The notes below the pieces were generated by a model. The model was given only the letters and a program-made list of their open reading frames with translations, ran no database searches and was not told the DNA's origin. A DNA stretch of 64,000 bases, from the NCBI GenBank assembly GCA_021234155.1, contig JAJEKV010000001.1:29092177-29156176 (forward strand), written 5' to 3'. The position numbers were made by a program, and so were the translations under genes. This document shows, piece by piece, positions 12,971 to 25,572 of this stretch (position 1 is the first letter of the stretch; each line of letters starts with the position of its first letter). The DNA comes from Isoetes taiwanensis (lineage: Eukaryota > Streptophyta > Lycopodiopsida > Isoetales > Isoetaceae).

Positions 12971-14028
12971 TACCATATAAATTATTTTTGCTAAGCTACG
13001 CTGGAGACTAAGGGTAATGAAATTTCTCGCGATCTTACACTGGGCCGCTAAATGTGCCACGCCATCCTGTAGAGGTAACTTGCTCTATATGTTCTCTTAA
13101 TATAACTATGTATGATTGTTGTAGTTTCGTCATGCCTACAAGGTACTTAGGTGTTTACCAATTTCTCGGTGAGCATTTATAACAATTGGATATTGTTTTT
13201 ACTAATTTTGAGCATTTATAACATTTGCATATTGTTACGGACATACTTTACCAAATGGTGCTACATGTGACCTATTACAAGTGCCCGATTCTCCTTGCAT
13301 GATGATGCTATGTAACCTTTCACAAATCTCTATGAATGCCCTACAAAACTTTTTACCCCGGCTGAAGTGCCGATCTAGCTATGCACATTTGGTGCTAGGA
13401 GAACTTATGTTAGGGGAATATGCTGATGATGCTTAATATGACTCAGTAATTAGGCTTCATGAGGATGGTATATGCATCAATTTATTGAGCTGGAAATGTC
13501 TGATATTTTAATGCTAGGTCCCCAGAGGTGGAAATGAGACGCTTAGGAGTCTATAAGTAGCTTTTTCTTAACTCAAGTAAAGGCCTTCCATTCTTACCCT
13601 TTCAAGCTACAATTGCCATAACCCCATAAGAACATTGTTCTCCGTATGATGGGCTATCAAGTGATGTGGACTGCGGAATTTTACAAAAGATATTAGATTC
13701 TATTTTACAAAAGATATTAGACGTATTCTAAGTTCAAGTTAGTGGTCGCTTAATCCATGTACCCTATAATAACATATATGACAGTAATCTGTCACAAGTC
13801 TTTAAACCACTTGATTGTCAAATGCTCAAAACAAACACAAACGCTGACTTTTTGTGTAGGCTGTCTTTCATAATCAAGCAAACATTTATATATTAAGAAG
13901 AAACATCAACATATTGTCAATTAAGCCGTTTGAGGCTTTATATGTTGATTTGCTACCTTGAAATAGCAATGTCTACCAGCTTTGTTAACAAAGCATTAAT
14001 GTATGGAAGAAATACAAGGAAGGCTTTA

Positions 14029-14227
14029 AGCATATGGAAATATGGTGAATGGAGGAAGACCCTAAAAACCAATATATTAATGCATTTGATTTTATAAGCC
14101 CTTTGATATTTTCATTGATTATTATTGTTTAAGCATATGGAAATATAAGGAATGAGGAACACCAAAACCACATATTAATGCATTTGATTTCATAAGCCCT
14201 TTGATATTTTCATTGATTATTATTGTT
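14029..14227. repeat. tandem duplication, ~100-bp unit
   Basis: Two adjacent copies both run from AAGCATATGGAAATAT to TTTTCATTGATTATTATTGTT. They differ by small indels and a few substitutions. No coding content. Confidence 0.8.
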
Positions 14228-14976
14228 ACAACAGATGCGTAATAAAAAACAAAGTACTTTACTGGATTTAGGGAACCCATCCTGTGGTCTAACTAAATTC
14301 TATTATATTCATATAATAATAAATTATACAAGATAGTAAGCAGACGAGCAATCTAATCTATAGTAATGTAGATCAACACATTTATATAGCATGTATAACC
14401 ATCCAAAAGTACAAATCGTTTCAAAAGAGAAAGTGTTGCAACGTAATCATGCATTCATGATATAGTGGTTGTTTAATTAGAGGCTATATAAACGGAACTC
14501 AATAATACTATAGACAACTACTTCTGTGCTGGGCCCTAATGTTCATGAGCATTTGATGTATGGCTAAGATGGCCACCGGACTACATTCGGTGGACTTTGG
14601 TAATTTCACATCGGGCTGAAAGCTGGAGCTGGTCACCGTCATTAATCGAATGGACCGGTAATATGTCGCGACATCGGGTCGTGGAAATGGGAGCACTTGC
14701 TCGCTTTTTCCCAGCGAGCTTTGGCGAATGGCAAGGGCGCTGATGGCGCTCGGCGATGAGCAGATGGATGGCGCCAAATTTCGCTATTATGGCGCCAACG
14801 ATTTGGTATTTGCCTCGATTTTCCTTGAAGACCTGGATGCTTACCTCGATTCTTCGCTTGGCGAGCCGGCGGGATGCTTATTCTTTATTTTTAATCTTTC
14901 TTTGGTTTTGTTTACGGTGATGATCTCAGAAGTTTCAGGAGCGGCAACAGCCGGTTTTTTCCCAAGAGTTGTGCTT

Positions 14977-15310
14977 ATTTTGCATGCGTAGCCGCGGCTA
15001 TACATCGCCCATGATGCTTTTATAGAGCAATCGGCTCGATCCCTGCTTTGTTGATCTTTGATCCGTGGCTGATCTCGCAAGAACCGGTAGGGTATATGGG
15101 CCGCTTTTAAGCCCCATTTGAGGGCCATCACAAGATTTTGCGTATTTTCTTTGATTTAATCGTGATTTAATGTTCTCATCGATTTATTATTTCTTTGCAT
15201 GCGTGTCCATGATGCTTTTATAGAGCAATCGGTCCTTTCCTGGCCTCATGAATGAGATCTTGGCAACAAATCCCGCATCTATGCTATTTTAAGCCCTCGA
15301 GGGCCATTAC
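14977..15310. repeat. two partial direct repeats, ~210-bp offset
   Basis: CATGATGCTTTTATAGAGCA occurs at about 15009 and 15208, with matching flanks (TTTGCATGCGT before, AAGCCC and GAGGGCC after). The surrounding 14.5-15.5 kb is GC-richer than its neighbours. It contains one 87-codon open frame (14728-14991) that I do not recognise. Confidence 0.6.
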
Positions 15311-15948
15311 CGTAACTCGTTGCAGAGTTTTCACGAAGTTGGCGAAGATTTTCCTAACGCTCTTCTACACCGATGAAGTTTTCAACACCGCTGGATTTGT
15401 GGGTTCAACCTATAGTTGACGATTTTAGTTTTTGCTCGCTTGCTCGCTATCGCTCGGACAACCGCGCATTCAATGGATATGCAATGTAATGTGCTTGCCT
15501 CTTTCCTTTCCTCACGGATAGGGACCTCGGCTGTGTCGCCATTGCAGGTTGAAGATCACACCTAATTTGCTAATCTATTTCCATGTCGCATACATATCTC
15601 CATGCATTAACAATCACCACCTTTTTGCACGCTTTGTGATGATAGCCGCCATTACCATCATACTAATCTTTAAAATGGAATTAAATCCATGCAAAATTCC
15701 TTCGTATTATGTAAATTATTCTTATAGAAGCAACAACATAAACACCGGTAACTACATTCCAACTGATGATATAAGTTAGCTATAACAAAGATGGGATGAA
15801 ACCACATTAAACATGCACTTTCACATAATAGCTATATCAGGTAGTCATGTCTCTCTAGCCACAAGAGATCCACCGACAAATGGTGCCTCACCTATTCATC
15901 CCCCATCCAAATCATCATTGCACGCGAAATCACGGGCACCATAACTAG

Positions 15949-16320
15949 TATCTATAAGTCTCCTGGATTCAGTGAGTATGGCCCCCAGGTCACGTGATTA
16001 ATACAAGGCCGGTATTTTCCGTGAGTAAGCAATTGTTTGTTTTTATTTGATCAATGATTTATATGGATAAAAACTTCCGTGATATGGCTACCTTCGATGG
16101 GGTCCCGCTCGAAGGACAAAGTTGTAGGCATTTTGCCCTTTTGCCATATTAGAGATAGTCATACATATTGAATACTTTTAGGCTAGAATGGAAGTGCGTC
16201 AAGAACATAATATCGATGTACAATGTCCGAAATTAAACATGTTAGAGAAAGAAGTTATATTTGAAACTAAGTACCGTGTAATTTCCATTTCAGAAGCAAT
16301 TTGACGTAATGAACTCATGA
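15949..16320 (+). pseudogene. IMP1 copy, 3' part (rest of exon 3 and following intron)
   Basis: Similarity to the minus-strand IMP1 locus resumes at ATCTATAAGTC, directly continuing the codons broken at 7591. It includes exon 3 residues after GDN (YKS, then a disrupted region equivalent to [13 protein letters not shown]). It also includes an equivalent of the GTAAGTAA donor and about 250 bases of downstream intron matching 40.74-41.01 kb in reverse. Similarity ends near 16320. The reading frame is interrupted by indels, so this is a pseudogene fragment. Confidence 0.85.
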
Positions 16321-16539
16321 CGCTCTTCCTCGCTTAAGTGGTACCTACATAAACAAGATGTCGCCAAGACGAGGGTTGCCCGTGGTCAAAGAGTGTGTTT
16401 CTATGTTTTGTTCTCCCTGCTCTATGGTTCTTGTTATCATTTGATGTGTCGGGCTTGTGGATTTCCTCGCTAAACATGTCGCGCTCCAACAGACACTTGG
16501 CAGAAACCGTCTTCACTGCAACCGCATAGGCCCTCCGGC

Positions 16540-18060
16540 CTATCCACTCGACTCCTCCGTAGTGCGGAAGGGGACACCTAAGGTGTTCTATGCCGCCTCT
16601 TCCCTATGGGCTCCTATCACGCCGAAGCATAACATCGCCAACTAGCAATATTAATACAATATGCTACCTCGAGGGGTAGCTCAATCGCGATATCCATAGA
16701 TGCAAAGAACATAATCATATGTCAGAAAACATGAGAGGTCCCACCCGTGAACCCTCGACACGAAGGAAGTCGATCGACCGGATAGGCTCCCAAGATAGAG
16801 CGTGACCTAATCATAACAATGGCGGGCCGGTATAAGACAATGGCTAGGGTTGACCACTCCATCCCGCCCCTCCCGTACTTTTGGGTGCATGGGCTAGACT
16901 GCCGTGGCATGATTCTCTAACCTTCCTGGAGCACGCAATCCCCATGGCATCACCCATCTGGGGACTACTCCAAAGCTGTATCTCCCTCGGGTCCGACGAG
17001 GTAGGAAGGGTTGCATCTCCCTCCCTGTGGTCTAGAGGCTCCACTTGGCAAGTTGTAGAACCAGGCGCACACGATTCGCACTGACCAACCCCCGAACAAG
17101 AGCCAAGTCGACACTGCAACTCTTGAGAGGCGTGGCCACAATTGCCCTGTGAGGTGTTTCCTGGACCCATGCTCACCACCCAAGTGACCACCATAAGCCT
17201 AACTCCACTATGGGATCCCTAAGCCCCCACTCCTGTGGATCCACTCCTCCATCTTTGCCTCTAGCCCCGCTGTGTGGTGCTGGAGTCACATCATAGCTTC
17301 CATAGCCCTGGGTCCTGTCGTGCCGCAACTGGCTTAGAACTTAAGGGACTACACCAGGAGCATACTACATATGGCCTTGTGGTCTTCTACTGGCCCCAAC
17401 AACACAAGAGAGGAACAACATGATCGTAACCATCATCACATAATCATCAAGAACAATATCATATGAACATCTTAACTTAATCATACATAGTCTAACTATC
17501 GCTAGGTTCCTTGATTAGGGTTCAAGATGTTCAACAAAGGATCTAGGGTGGCTCTTACTTCAGATACGAACACTAACCCATCCGGAGTGCTAACTTCCGC
17601 ATGAACTAACATGAACCTCTACCAACCTACCTCCTCCGTAATGTCTCCCATCCCTACGCTTCCATGCTCCTAGACGTGGTTCAAGGCTTGCTCCTCTACT
17701 TATCATACACACCTCCAGGCCGCCGCCTCCGTGCTAGACTATCGAACGGTGCTCAAACGGGTTTCGGGCACGTGGATGAGGGCTCGTGCTAGGGTCGTGG
17801 AAAAAAGGTCTAGGGTTAGGCTAGAGCTCATATAGGTGTGGGTCCACGGGATGCCACCAGTGATGAGGTCGTGGTGGCTAAGTACCCATTAGGATAAGGC
17901 CATGGAAATGGCCTTATCCTAAGGCTATCTTCCAAGCTAAGCAATTAACTTTAGATGTGCACCCCTACACACTTATTCAAGGCACAAGGCCACCAGGTAG
18001 GCTTGTATGGTGATGGGTCCGTGAATATACGTATTTATGGCGATATTCCCGAATAGCTCG
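16540..18060. repeat. ~1.5-kb dispersed direct repeat, copy A
   Basis: The segment matches 20390-21895 in the same orientation along its full length. Shared landmarks are ACTAGCAATATTAATACAAT, the string CTCTAGCCCCGCT and the terminal GGTCCGTGAATA region. No open frame is shared between copies, and divergence is mostly small indels. The spacing of about 3.85 kb and the presence of an LTR between them suggest a retrotransposon-related structure, but the copies do not have clean TG..CA ends that I can define. Confidence 0.8.
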
Positions 18061-18099
18061 CCGTAGGCTGCATTGTGTTAGCGATGCACCTGCTCGGTC

Positions 18100-19970
18100 A
18101 TTTCTTTATTCCCATGAAAGGCTTTTTAGAATTTAAACATCCCAACATGACTTTCAGCATGCTTCTAACCTAACTAGCAATTTTCTTACTTAAATTGGAC
18201 GATAGTACTAAAAATGCCGAATCTGTGGCCATGAAATAGCTCGCGGTCGAGGGCCAGCTGTGTTTCAGCGATGGCGACTTATTTCAGCTTCGGGCTTGGC
18301 AATTTTTGACTAATTAAGCTAGGGTTGCTAACCACCACTTTTTCTTCAACATTCCAATTTCAATGGTCAAACTAAGTAAAATTTGAGCTACTTAAACACA
18401 TTTTCATAATAACGGCACGGGCTTTACCACAAAATTTTGTATTCATGGAAAAACTTAATAATTACATTAATTTTAGACAAACCGATTCAAGGGCTGCCTT
18501 TATGATGCTGCACGCTGTGTGTATGTCTCATATCAGTGGTCACCCGCAGGATCGCGCAGGTTCCTTCAACAATCAGGAGTTTCTCGGGTCCGGCCACTGC
18601 AGACCCGAGTTAGGAGCGACCGCCACCCTCAGAGGCTCTGGTGACGGCTGGTGATCACCTCCGTGACAGAGCCGCTGAATCCAGGTTTCCTTCCTAATCG
18701 GGAGATTATGCACCGCTGGGTGTAAGCGACCCTCCCCGAAGACACGGGAGGTATCACCAGTCTCGCGGATGGACCTTCTTCGGCTTCTCCGTGGTGGTGG
18801 CGTGGCTTGCTGAGCCCCCGGTCGCCTCCACATATAGCCCACATTCTCGGGCGACAAGTATTCTCGCTATTATACCTCTTCAATCGCATCTTTTGAGGTA
18901 TTCTGGTATGCTTTTGAGGCTACACCGAACAGCGCCCTCCTTCAGTGGCGAACGGACGCCGCTCGCTTTCCGCTTCTTGACCAATCTTTAGGTGGCTCCT
19001 GGCCACTTTGCAGGTGGTCTTAGGTCGGGTTTGAGGGTTCCTCGCGCCGTCTCTCCCTTAGATTTTTCCGGAGGGGAAGCGCTGATGATCGAGTTTGAGC
19101 CGAAAAGCGGACCTTATGCCTTTGCCTGAGAGCGAGTGATTTCGATCCGGAAACGCGATGATCTGAGAAGCGTCGATCGAACGACTCGATCCGAGGTTCG
19201 AGATCGGTTCGGTCGAATTATTGGAAGAGCTAATGCTGGTAAAGGCCCTCTCAGCGCCGCGGATAGGCTAAGGCCGCCGGGCCGGAGGTGGAAACTCCTC
19301 TTCGGCCTCTCTTAGGCTCCAGGTGCTCCTAGATTTTCTGTGGCGCCCCTGCTGCTACCTGCCTATCGAGAGCTGCGGGTCGTCACGAACTTCCTAGCCG
19401 TCAGCTTGGTTCTTGCCATACTTAACGGTGGGGAAACAGAGGACGAAGGCTGATCAAGAGAGATAAGGTGGAGGAAAGTTTGGAGGGAAAATGAGGTGGG
19501 TAAGACTATTTAAAAGCGAAGGGTCCCCGAATATTCTCCTACCATTAATAGGCCTACTTATTAGGCCCCCTTATTAATTACCCCATAGTACCCTTATTAT
19601 TAATATGTGTATAATTTTTAATACATATACTAAAAATTCGTATTATACCTTTTAGAATTTCAAATTTCCTAATAGTTTGAAGTATTAATTATGGATTTGG
19701 CGCCTATATTTTTCACCCGTGTCTCCCATTGGCATGATTCTTCGACTCCATTTTAGGTGAAATTTGATGTAGATGGCAATTTTTCCACCTAATTCTTACC
19801 AGAAGGTGAATTCGACCTGTTCGCTTCTTAACCTAATTTCTGACCCACTACCTAGAGAAAAAAATTTTCCCCTCTATTTCGAGGCGGTTCGATGGTGGAA
19901 ATTTTATTTCAAGACCCCTATAGGCCTGTTAGACTACTTTCATGGTTATATCAAGGTTGTCTTGGTCAAT
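18100..19970. other. GC-rich spacer between the repeat copies, no recognised gene
   Basis: The 18.5-19.4 kb part is markedly GC-rich with short open frames on both strands (for example 18573-18857 minus, arginine-rich). I compared it by eye with rRNA and tRNA signatures and found no match. It may be retrotransposon interior on the minus strand, given the primer-binding site at 19980-19992. Confidence 0.35.
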
Positions 19971-19979
19971 TAAGAACAT

Positions 19980-20285
19980 GGCTCTGATACCATCCCTGGT
20001 GCAAAAGCATGTTAGGGTACCACTTTGGAACTCAAAAGTACATACACTAGGTACTTAACCGGTACTTTCTCATTTTTTATTTCTTATTAAAACTAGCACA
20101 AAGACCAAAATAGTCAAGGACGACACATTCAAAGTTAAGATAAAGATAATGCTACTGAGACCAAAATATGTATGCCCGAATGTACCTTTTATTTCAGATA
20201 TTTCATGAGGCACCCGCATCTACCCGGTACCTTTAGGTAACTTTTTAGTCACTAAATAATACTTTTTTAAGGACACACCCTAACA
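19980..20285 (-). mobile_element. LTR plus initiator-Met tRNA primer-binding site (LTR retrotransposon remnant)
   Basis: The minus strand carries TGGTATCAGAGCC (19992-19980), the standard plant retroelement primer-binding site complementary to the 3' end of initiator-Met tRNA. Next to it lies a 276-bp block, 20010-20285. On the plus strand it begins TGTTAGGGT and ends ACCCTAACA, a 9-bp terminal inverted repeat with the TG..CA of an LTR. A 17-base gap separates the LTR edge from the primer-binding site, which is longer than usual. Internal sequence would run leftward. No gag or pol frame was recognised, and no second LTR of this type was seen. Confidence 0.65.
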
Positions 20286-20389
20286 TGCTTTTACCCTCCT
20301 CAAACACGCTCTCAGTCAGTACTGGTGTGAAATCCCCCGGGTCCGCTTCATCTAACCGTGACAGTCTGCCTATCCTCGCACTGGAACCT

Positions 20390-21895
20390 TCAGTATGAAG
20401 GGACACGGCGGTGTCCCCGCGCCGCCTTCCCCATGGGTCTTATCACAAATGGAAGCATAACACGTCAACTAGCAATATTAATACAATATGTCGTCTCGAG
20501 GTAGCTCAACGATATCCATAGATGCAGCATTCACAATCATATGCCGTAGAAAAAACATGAGATCCACCGGCCCCACACCCAGCGAAGCCGACCGATCGAT
20601 AGGCCCAAGATAGAGCAGACTCCCAATGTAACAATGCATGGGCTGGCATAAGACACGGCTAGGGTTGGACCACCCATCCCTCCTCGCAAGTATTGCTTTG
20701 CATATAGGCCAGACTGCCTGTATGCATGACTTCTAACCTTCCTGGATACCTAACCATGGCATCACCCATCTAGACTACTCCGTGCTGTATCCCCCGGGTC
20801 CCACCTTGTGTGCAAGGGTTTGCATCTCCCCTTCCTAGGCAGAGGCTCCCACTCATGCTGAGAATCGCATGCGTCACGCATTCTCTGCATCTCTCACTCA
20901 GTCCCCCTAAACAAGAGCCGTTTCACACTTGCAACTCTTGAGAGGCAGGGCGCACACCATTGCCCCAGAGGTGTGCTCCGGACCATGCTCGGCCCACACC
21001 TAAGTGACCCAATTACAAAGCTCTCAACTCCACTGTATGGGATCCTGAAGCCCCCACCGCAGGGATCCACCCCTCCATCTTGCCTCTAGCCCCGCTAGCC
21101 GAAGTCACATCATAGCTTCCATAGCCCGGGTGGGTCCTATGCACAAAGTCAGCACTAATAGGAACTAAGGATCTTACACTAGGAGCATACTACATATGGC
21201 CCTAGGTCTCTACCCCCGCCCCAACACAAGAGGAAACAACATGATCAACCATCATCACATAATCATCATGAACACATATCATATGAACATCTTAACTTAA
21301 TCATACATATCTAACTATCGGGCTAGGGTCTTGATTAGGGTTCAAGATGTTCAACAGCGATCTAGGTGGTTTCTACTCTAGATAATGACCACGTTCCATC
21401 CGAGTGCTAACTCATGAACTAACATGAACTCTACTCAACCTACCTCCTCCGTAGCCGCTTCCTCCCATCCCCCGGGCGCCTCCATGCTCCTAGATCGGTT
21501 CGCCTTTTTGCTCCTACTGACACACACCCTCCGTGGGTCGGCTTCGCCCAGCTAGACTATGACGAATCTGCCTCAAAGGGTTTCCTCGGGCACGGGATGA
21601 GGGCCTGTGCCAGGTCAGGAAAAAAGGTCTGTGGCTAGGCCAGGAGCCTCACATAGTGGTCCACGTGGTATGCCAATGGGCACCACTAGGATGAGGCCAC
21701 CGTGGTGGCTGCTTGCTCCAATAGGATAAGGCCAGGAAATGGGCCTTATTCCTAAGGTTATCTAAGTTAAGCAATTAACTTAGATGTGCACCCCTTGCTT
21801 ATCCAAGGCATACAAGGCTACCTAGGTAGGAAGTTTGTATGGTGATCGGGTCCGTGAATACACGATTTATGGCCATATTCCCTGGAACGCCACGT
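20390..21895. repeat. ~1.5-kb dispersed direct repeat, copy B
   Basis: Partner of the copy at 16540-18060, same orientation. Its left edge lies about 100 bases from the LTR. Matching order is kept throughout, ending with the GGTCCGTGAATACACG region near 21860. Confidence 0.8.
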
Positions 21896-21899
21896 ATTA

Positions 21900-24800
21900 T
21901 TAATGGTTTGAACTTGAGACATGATAATGGATCTTTAGTGCCTGTATGTTCCAATGAATGACAAGGCCATAACATCTCGGGTCGCAACCACGTCCGTGAA
22001 CAAAGATCACAAAAACTATTTTGGACACATTTGAAATTTACGTATGATCAAAACCGAATGGGGCCTATTAGACTGTCATTATCATCCACCGCAAATACTT
22101 TCAAAGGCAAACTTGACAAGCCGGGGAATAGTACCCGCCAATTGATTGTCGCTCGTGTTCAGCGCCATAGTGTCAACATTGCAAACCAGCAGGATTGACC
22201 CGTTATTTCATTCACTTGGAGCCGCGAATCGATGAGCCGATGTCATGCTTCCCACTACATCTATCGAACACGTAGTCATCGTATTTCCTTTTTTAACTTT
22301 GATGCTCTGAGAACTGTGCAATAATTTTATATGTACGTGATAAAATAATACCGAAATCCTTGAAAAGCTAAGTCCAAATGGCTACATCCACAAAAATGAA
22401 ACAATTATGACGATGTAAGGCTGGCCGTCCACAATGTCGCTATCCAGCTTTTTAGGCAAACCATATGCGATATGTTACGACTAAGATATTCATATATGTA
22501 CAAACTCAAGGAGTTTCTTTGTAATTTGTATTCCACTTGATGGGAACCTTTCGGCTTCTAAAGCAACCACTGTGACTTCAACGCCAGTCTCTTATTTTTC
22601 GTGATCGCCTTTGGTCGAAGAATTTTGATCTTCAAGCTCTCGCTAGTTATCTAATTGCCAAATCATTTGGAAATAGTGTACCCCAAACATTAAGTTGGCT
22701 AAGGTTGAGATGAAGAAGGCAATGACTGATGTTCTTCATGCCGTGAGAGTACAAGAGCCATTGCTTTGTGGGAGAGGATGTTGTAAATTTGATGTGCATA
22801 TCGAAGAGTTTACTCACAAATTGCTACCATTGGAAATGCATATGCCTCACACAAGCACAGAAAATCAGATCACATCACCAATATATACAAGCTAGAAGGC
22901 AACATAACATTAACATGTATCCAAGTTCACATTATGATACCACCAACATGCTATTCCAAGTCATTTCCATAAAAAAAACCATCACCGCATCCCGGTGGAA
23001 GAAATTGATCCCAAGCAATTGTAGTTGTTTTAGCCAACTTTGTTATCGGCGAAATATAGAAAAATACAACTGGCTGCAGCGTGAGCGTGCCTAATGTTGG
23101 GGTTTTGTTCTGCTTGGATTATTCCTAACATCAAAATGAATTGATGAGGAGAAGAAGACTCTAGACTAGATTCTTTATGTTAAAGATGAGACACTAGCGT
23201 GAGAAACTTTTGGCAATTTGGATGAATCCAGCGAAGAGGGAATATGCATTGTTTCATTTGATCTTTGGAATAGAAAGATTTTTCTCAACGAGAAATTGCA
23301 ATGAGGGTGTTCTTCCTTCGGCTCAAACCCGACGTAAGTATGAGATTTGTGCTTTGGATAAGGGCATCATGCATACCCCGCTTCTTCAAGCCCCATAGCA
23401 CTAAGTCGTCCATATCTCGGTGGAGAGAGTGAGCAATGTCGTCGTGATTTGTCTCCATACCATAGCTGCAAAACCCTAGACCTCTTTCACGCATATTGTT
23501 TGCCCCAAGTGTTGGGGCCAGACTCGATCTACACTACTCAAATTTCTAAGATTAACACCTAATCACTTTTCTAGATCTCCCTTGAATGATTTCGGCCGTA
23601 TTTTCACTATCATGACTAATCTAAGCACTCAAGTATCCATATTTTTGCCTCGGCAACTACATGCACTAAGGAAACTAACCGAAAGGGAGTATTATCTGGC
23701 CATATCTTGTTCCTCAAGTAGCTCACACGCCCACAGCAGTTTGGAGCAGTTTTGGATGGTTTAGATTTATTTTATCGACGGTCAAGATTGAACTAATATT
23801 GTATAAAGATGAATTGGTTGGAATGAAAAATCCAATTCCGGTGTGTCGTCATTCGCTTCTCGCTAAGCCAAGGTTGAGCATAATGGTATGATCTCGTCCA
23901 TCAATGCTATGCATGATGCCTTTTGTTTCAGATTATAAGATAATTTGTGAGAGTGAATACTTTTTGTTTATGTATGTGGTGAGGAAAATCCCATTAAAAA
24001 TCCTCGCTTATTTCCAAGTCTGTCCCATTCCAGTTCCTAGGTCATTGGAATACTTGCTATGAAATATCAATCGTGGGAGTCTAATAATAATAGCACTATG
24101 ATGCATTCGGGAATTAAAAGCAAATTAAATTCAAATATAAGATAGAGAAATCAGATCTTGTTGAATCCGCGGAGAGTATTAGTCAGAATAAGGATGTAAA
24201 TGAATGAAAAGAATCGAGAAAAAAAAGGGGATATGTTCGTGTTTGAACCCTCGCTTTTTGTCAGAACCATGGCTACCCCAACCCTAACCAGTCCAAGAGC
24301 TCAAAACAACTCGACATAATTGGAAATTTTAACCCAGAAAACAAAACAAAACACAAAATAAGGGGAAGAAGTTAGAAAGGGCTTTGCCCGCTCGGATTTG
24401 TTGGACCTTGTCGAAATTGCTCATGTTAAGATTGAGCCCCGCGAAAACCTGCATCTAATTCTAAGCCAAGCATTTATTTCTACTGCTTCCCGCGTAAAAA
24501 AACCCCCTTGGGCTTGGTGCTTCAACCTCGCAAAGAACAAAATAGAGATCGGCGAAGGAGTAGAATCGAGCCTAATCATGCCAAGCTAGGGTCTATTCGC
24601 TGTAAAACCCCATTTGTATGAAGACCTGGACTCGGAAAATCAAAAGAAGGAGGGATTGGCTGGATTTGTCGCTAATGGTTATCTCGCCATGTTTAATCAG
24701 CGATCCGCCAGCCGGGCCATTTGAGTATGTATTTCTGCCTGGTCGCTGCCCCTCGCTTCGGCATCAAAAGCTTCAAAAATCGCAGTCCCACAAGAACCCG

Positions 24801-24900
24801 TAAAATCCGTGATGTTTACCTGCGCGCTAAAGACCATGAAGAAAGCCGTTCTGAGCCAAATATTCGCCATGCCTAAGTAACCGTTGGACCATCCTAGGGT
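21900..24900. other. no supported gene
   Basis: Scattered open frames (22768-23094, 108 codons, is the longest) lack recognisable domains. A stretch near 24860-25030 shares short strings with 37870-37985 (GAGCAG, ATATACC, GTTTGCCCCC followed by TAGGGGCAAC), suggesting a weakly conserved dispersed repeat. Confidence 0.4.
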
Positions 24901-25219
24901 TCAACGCAAAACGACCGAGCCATGCGTTAACCCAAATTTTGAGCAGCTTATCGCCATATTTGAGACGCACATATACCGAGATATGCCACAATCCCATATT
25001 AAACATGGGTTTGCCCCCTTAGGGGCAACCAAAACATCAAACTAATTTCATGGAAAACTGACTCAAAATATAAGTGTTTTAAAATAAAACGAAAAAGCAA
25101 GTTGAATTATATATGTAACTAGAAACACTGTCGCACACGTGGCATAAGCTAGAACCAGAAATGATACACTTGAGCAAAATAATTCACATTTACAAAATTA
25201 TATCGGCGCATTATCCAAC

Positions 25220-25440
25220 CAACCTTCCAATCCTCCCTTTTATTTTCCTTTTCTCAAGGCTCCACTTTCCCTTTATTCTTTTTTCCTTTTCCATTACCCT
25301 TCGATATGATCGGTCCCATGGGAGACCACTGAGAGGTCTTGAGGAGGTGACACTTAATTATCACATATAAAGGATCAAACCTCAATGTCTAGATGCTTTT
25401 ACCCAGCTTGGTTGGGGCACACAATAATTATAAGTTAACA
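25220..25440. repeat. LTR-like dispersed repeat, copy 1
   Basis: Matches 28140-28275: CCCATGGGA, a GAGG-rich stretch, ACTTAATTATCACATATAAA and CAAACCTCAATGTCTAGATG occur in the same order. A pyrimidine-rich tract precedes it here and follows it in the other copy. The CACATATAAA string looks like a TATA box, as in LTR promoters, but ends are not defined. Confidence 0.6.
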
Positions 25441-25572
25441 AATTGTATCAGAAACAGTCTCAATTTCAAATTTTCATGGGGAGCATCCCAATTAGTAAAT
25501 TGCCTCATGGACGGCAAAAGATGTAAGTCCCAATTATTAACATTAATAATGTTCAATATACCCAGATTCATA

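Larger units (their letters stand above)
7592..15948 (+). mobile_element. Helitron-type insertion (non-autonomous) inside the IMP1 copy
   Basis: The 8.36-kb segment interrupts exon 3 of the plus-strand IMP1 copy exactly between A (7591) and T (15949), the Helitron target. It begins with TC (7592-7593) and ends with CTAG (15945-15948). Its last 16 bases (GGCACCATAACTAG plus two) match the end of the element terminating at 61011. The terminal hairpin is visible but imperfect here. No duplication of the target is seen, as expected for rolling-circle insertion. I find no Rep/helicase coding sequence, so mobility would have depended on a partner. The interior holds a tandem 580-bp repeat, another Helitron-like 3' end at 12970, and several short tandem duplications. 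Confidence 0.75.

Noticed and set aside
18500-19400. GC-rich block that suggested ribosomal RNA
   Set aside because: The expected conserved 18S, 5.8S or 5S strings were not found, and short rRNA-like bits near 18550 do not extend.
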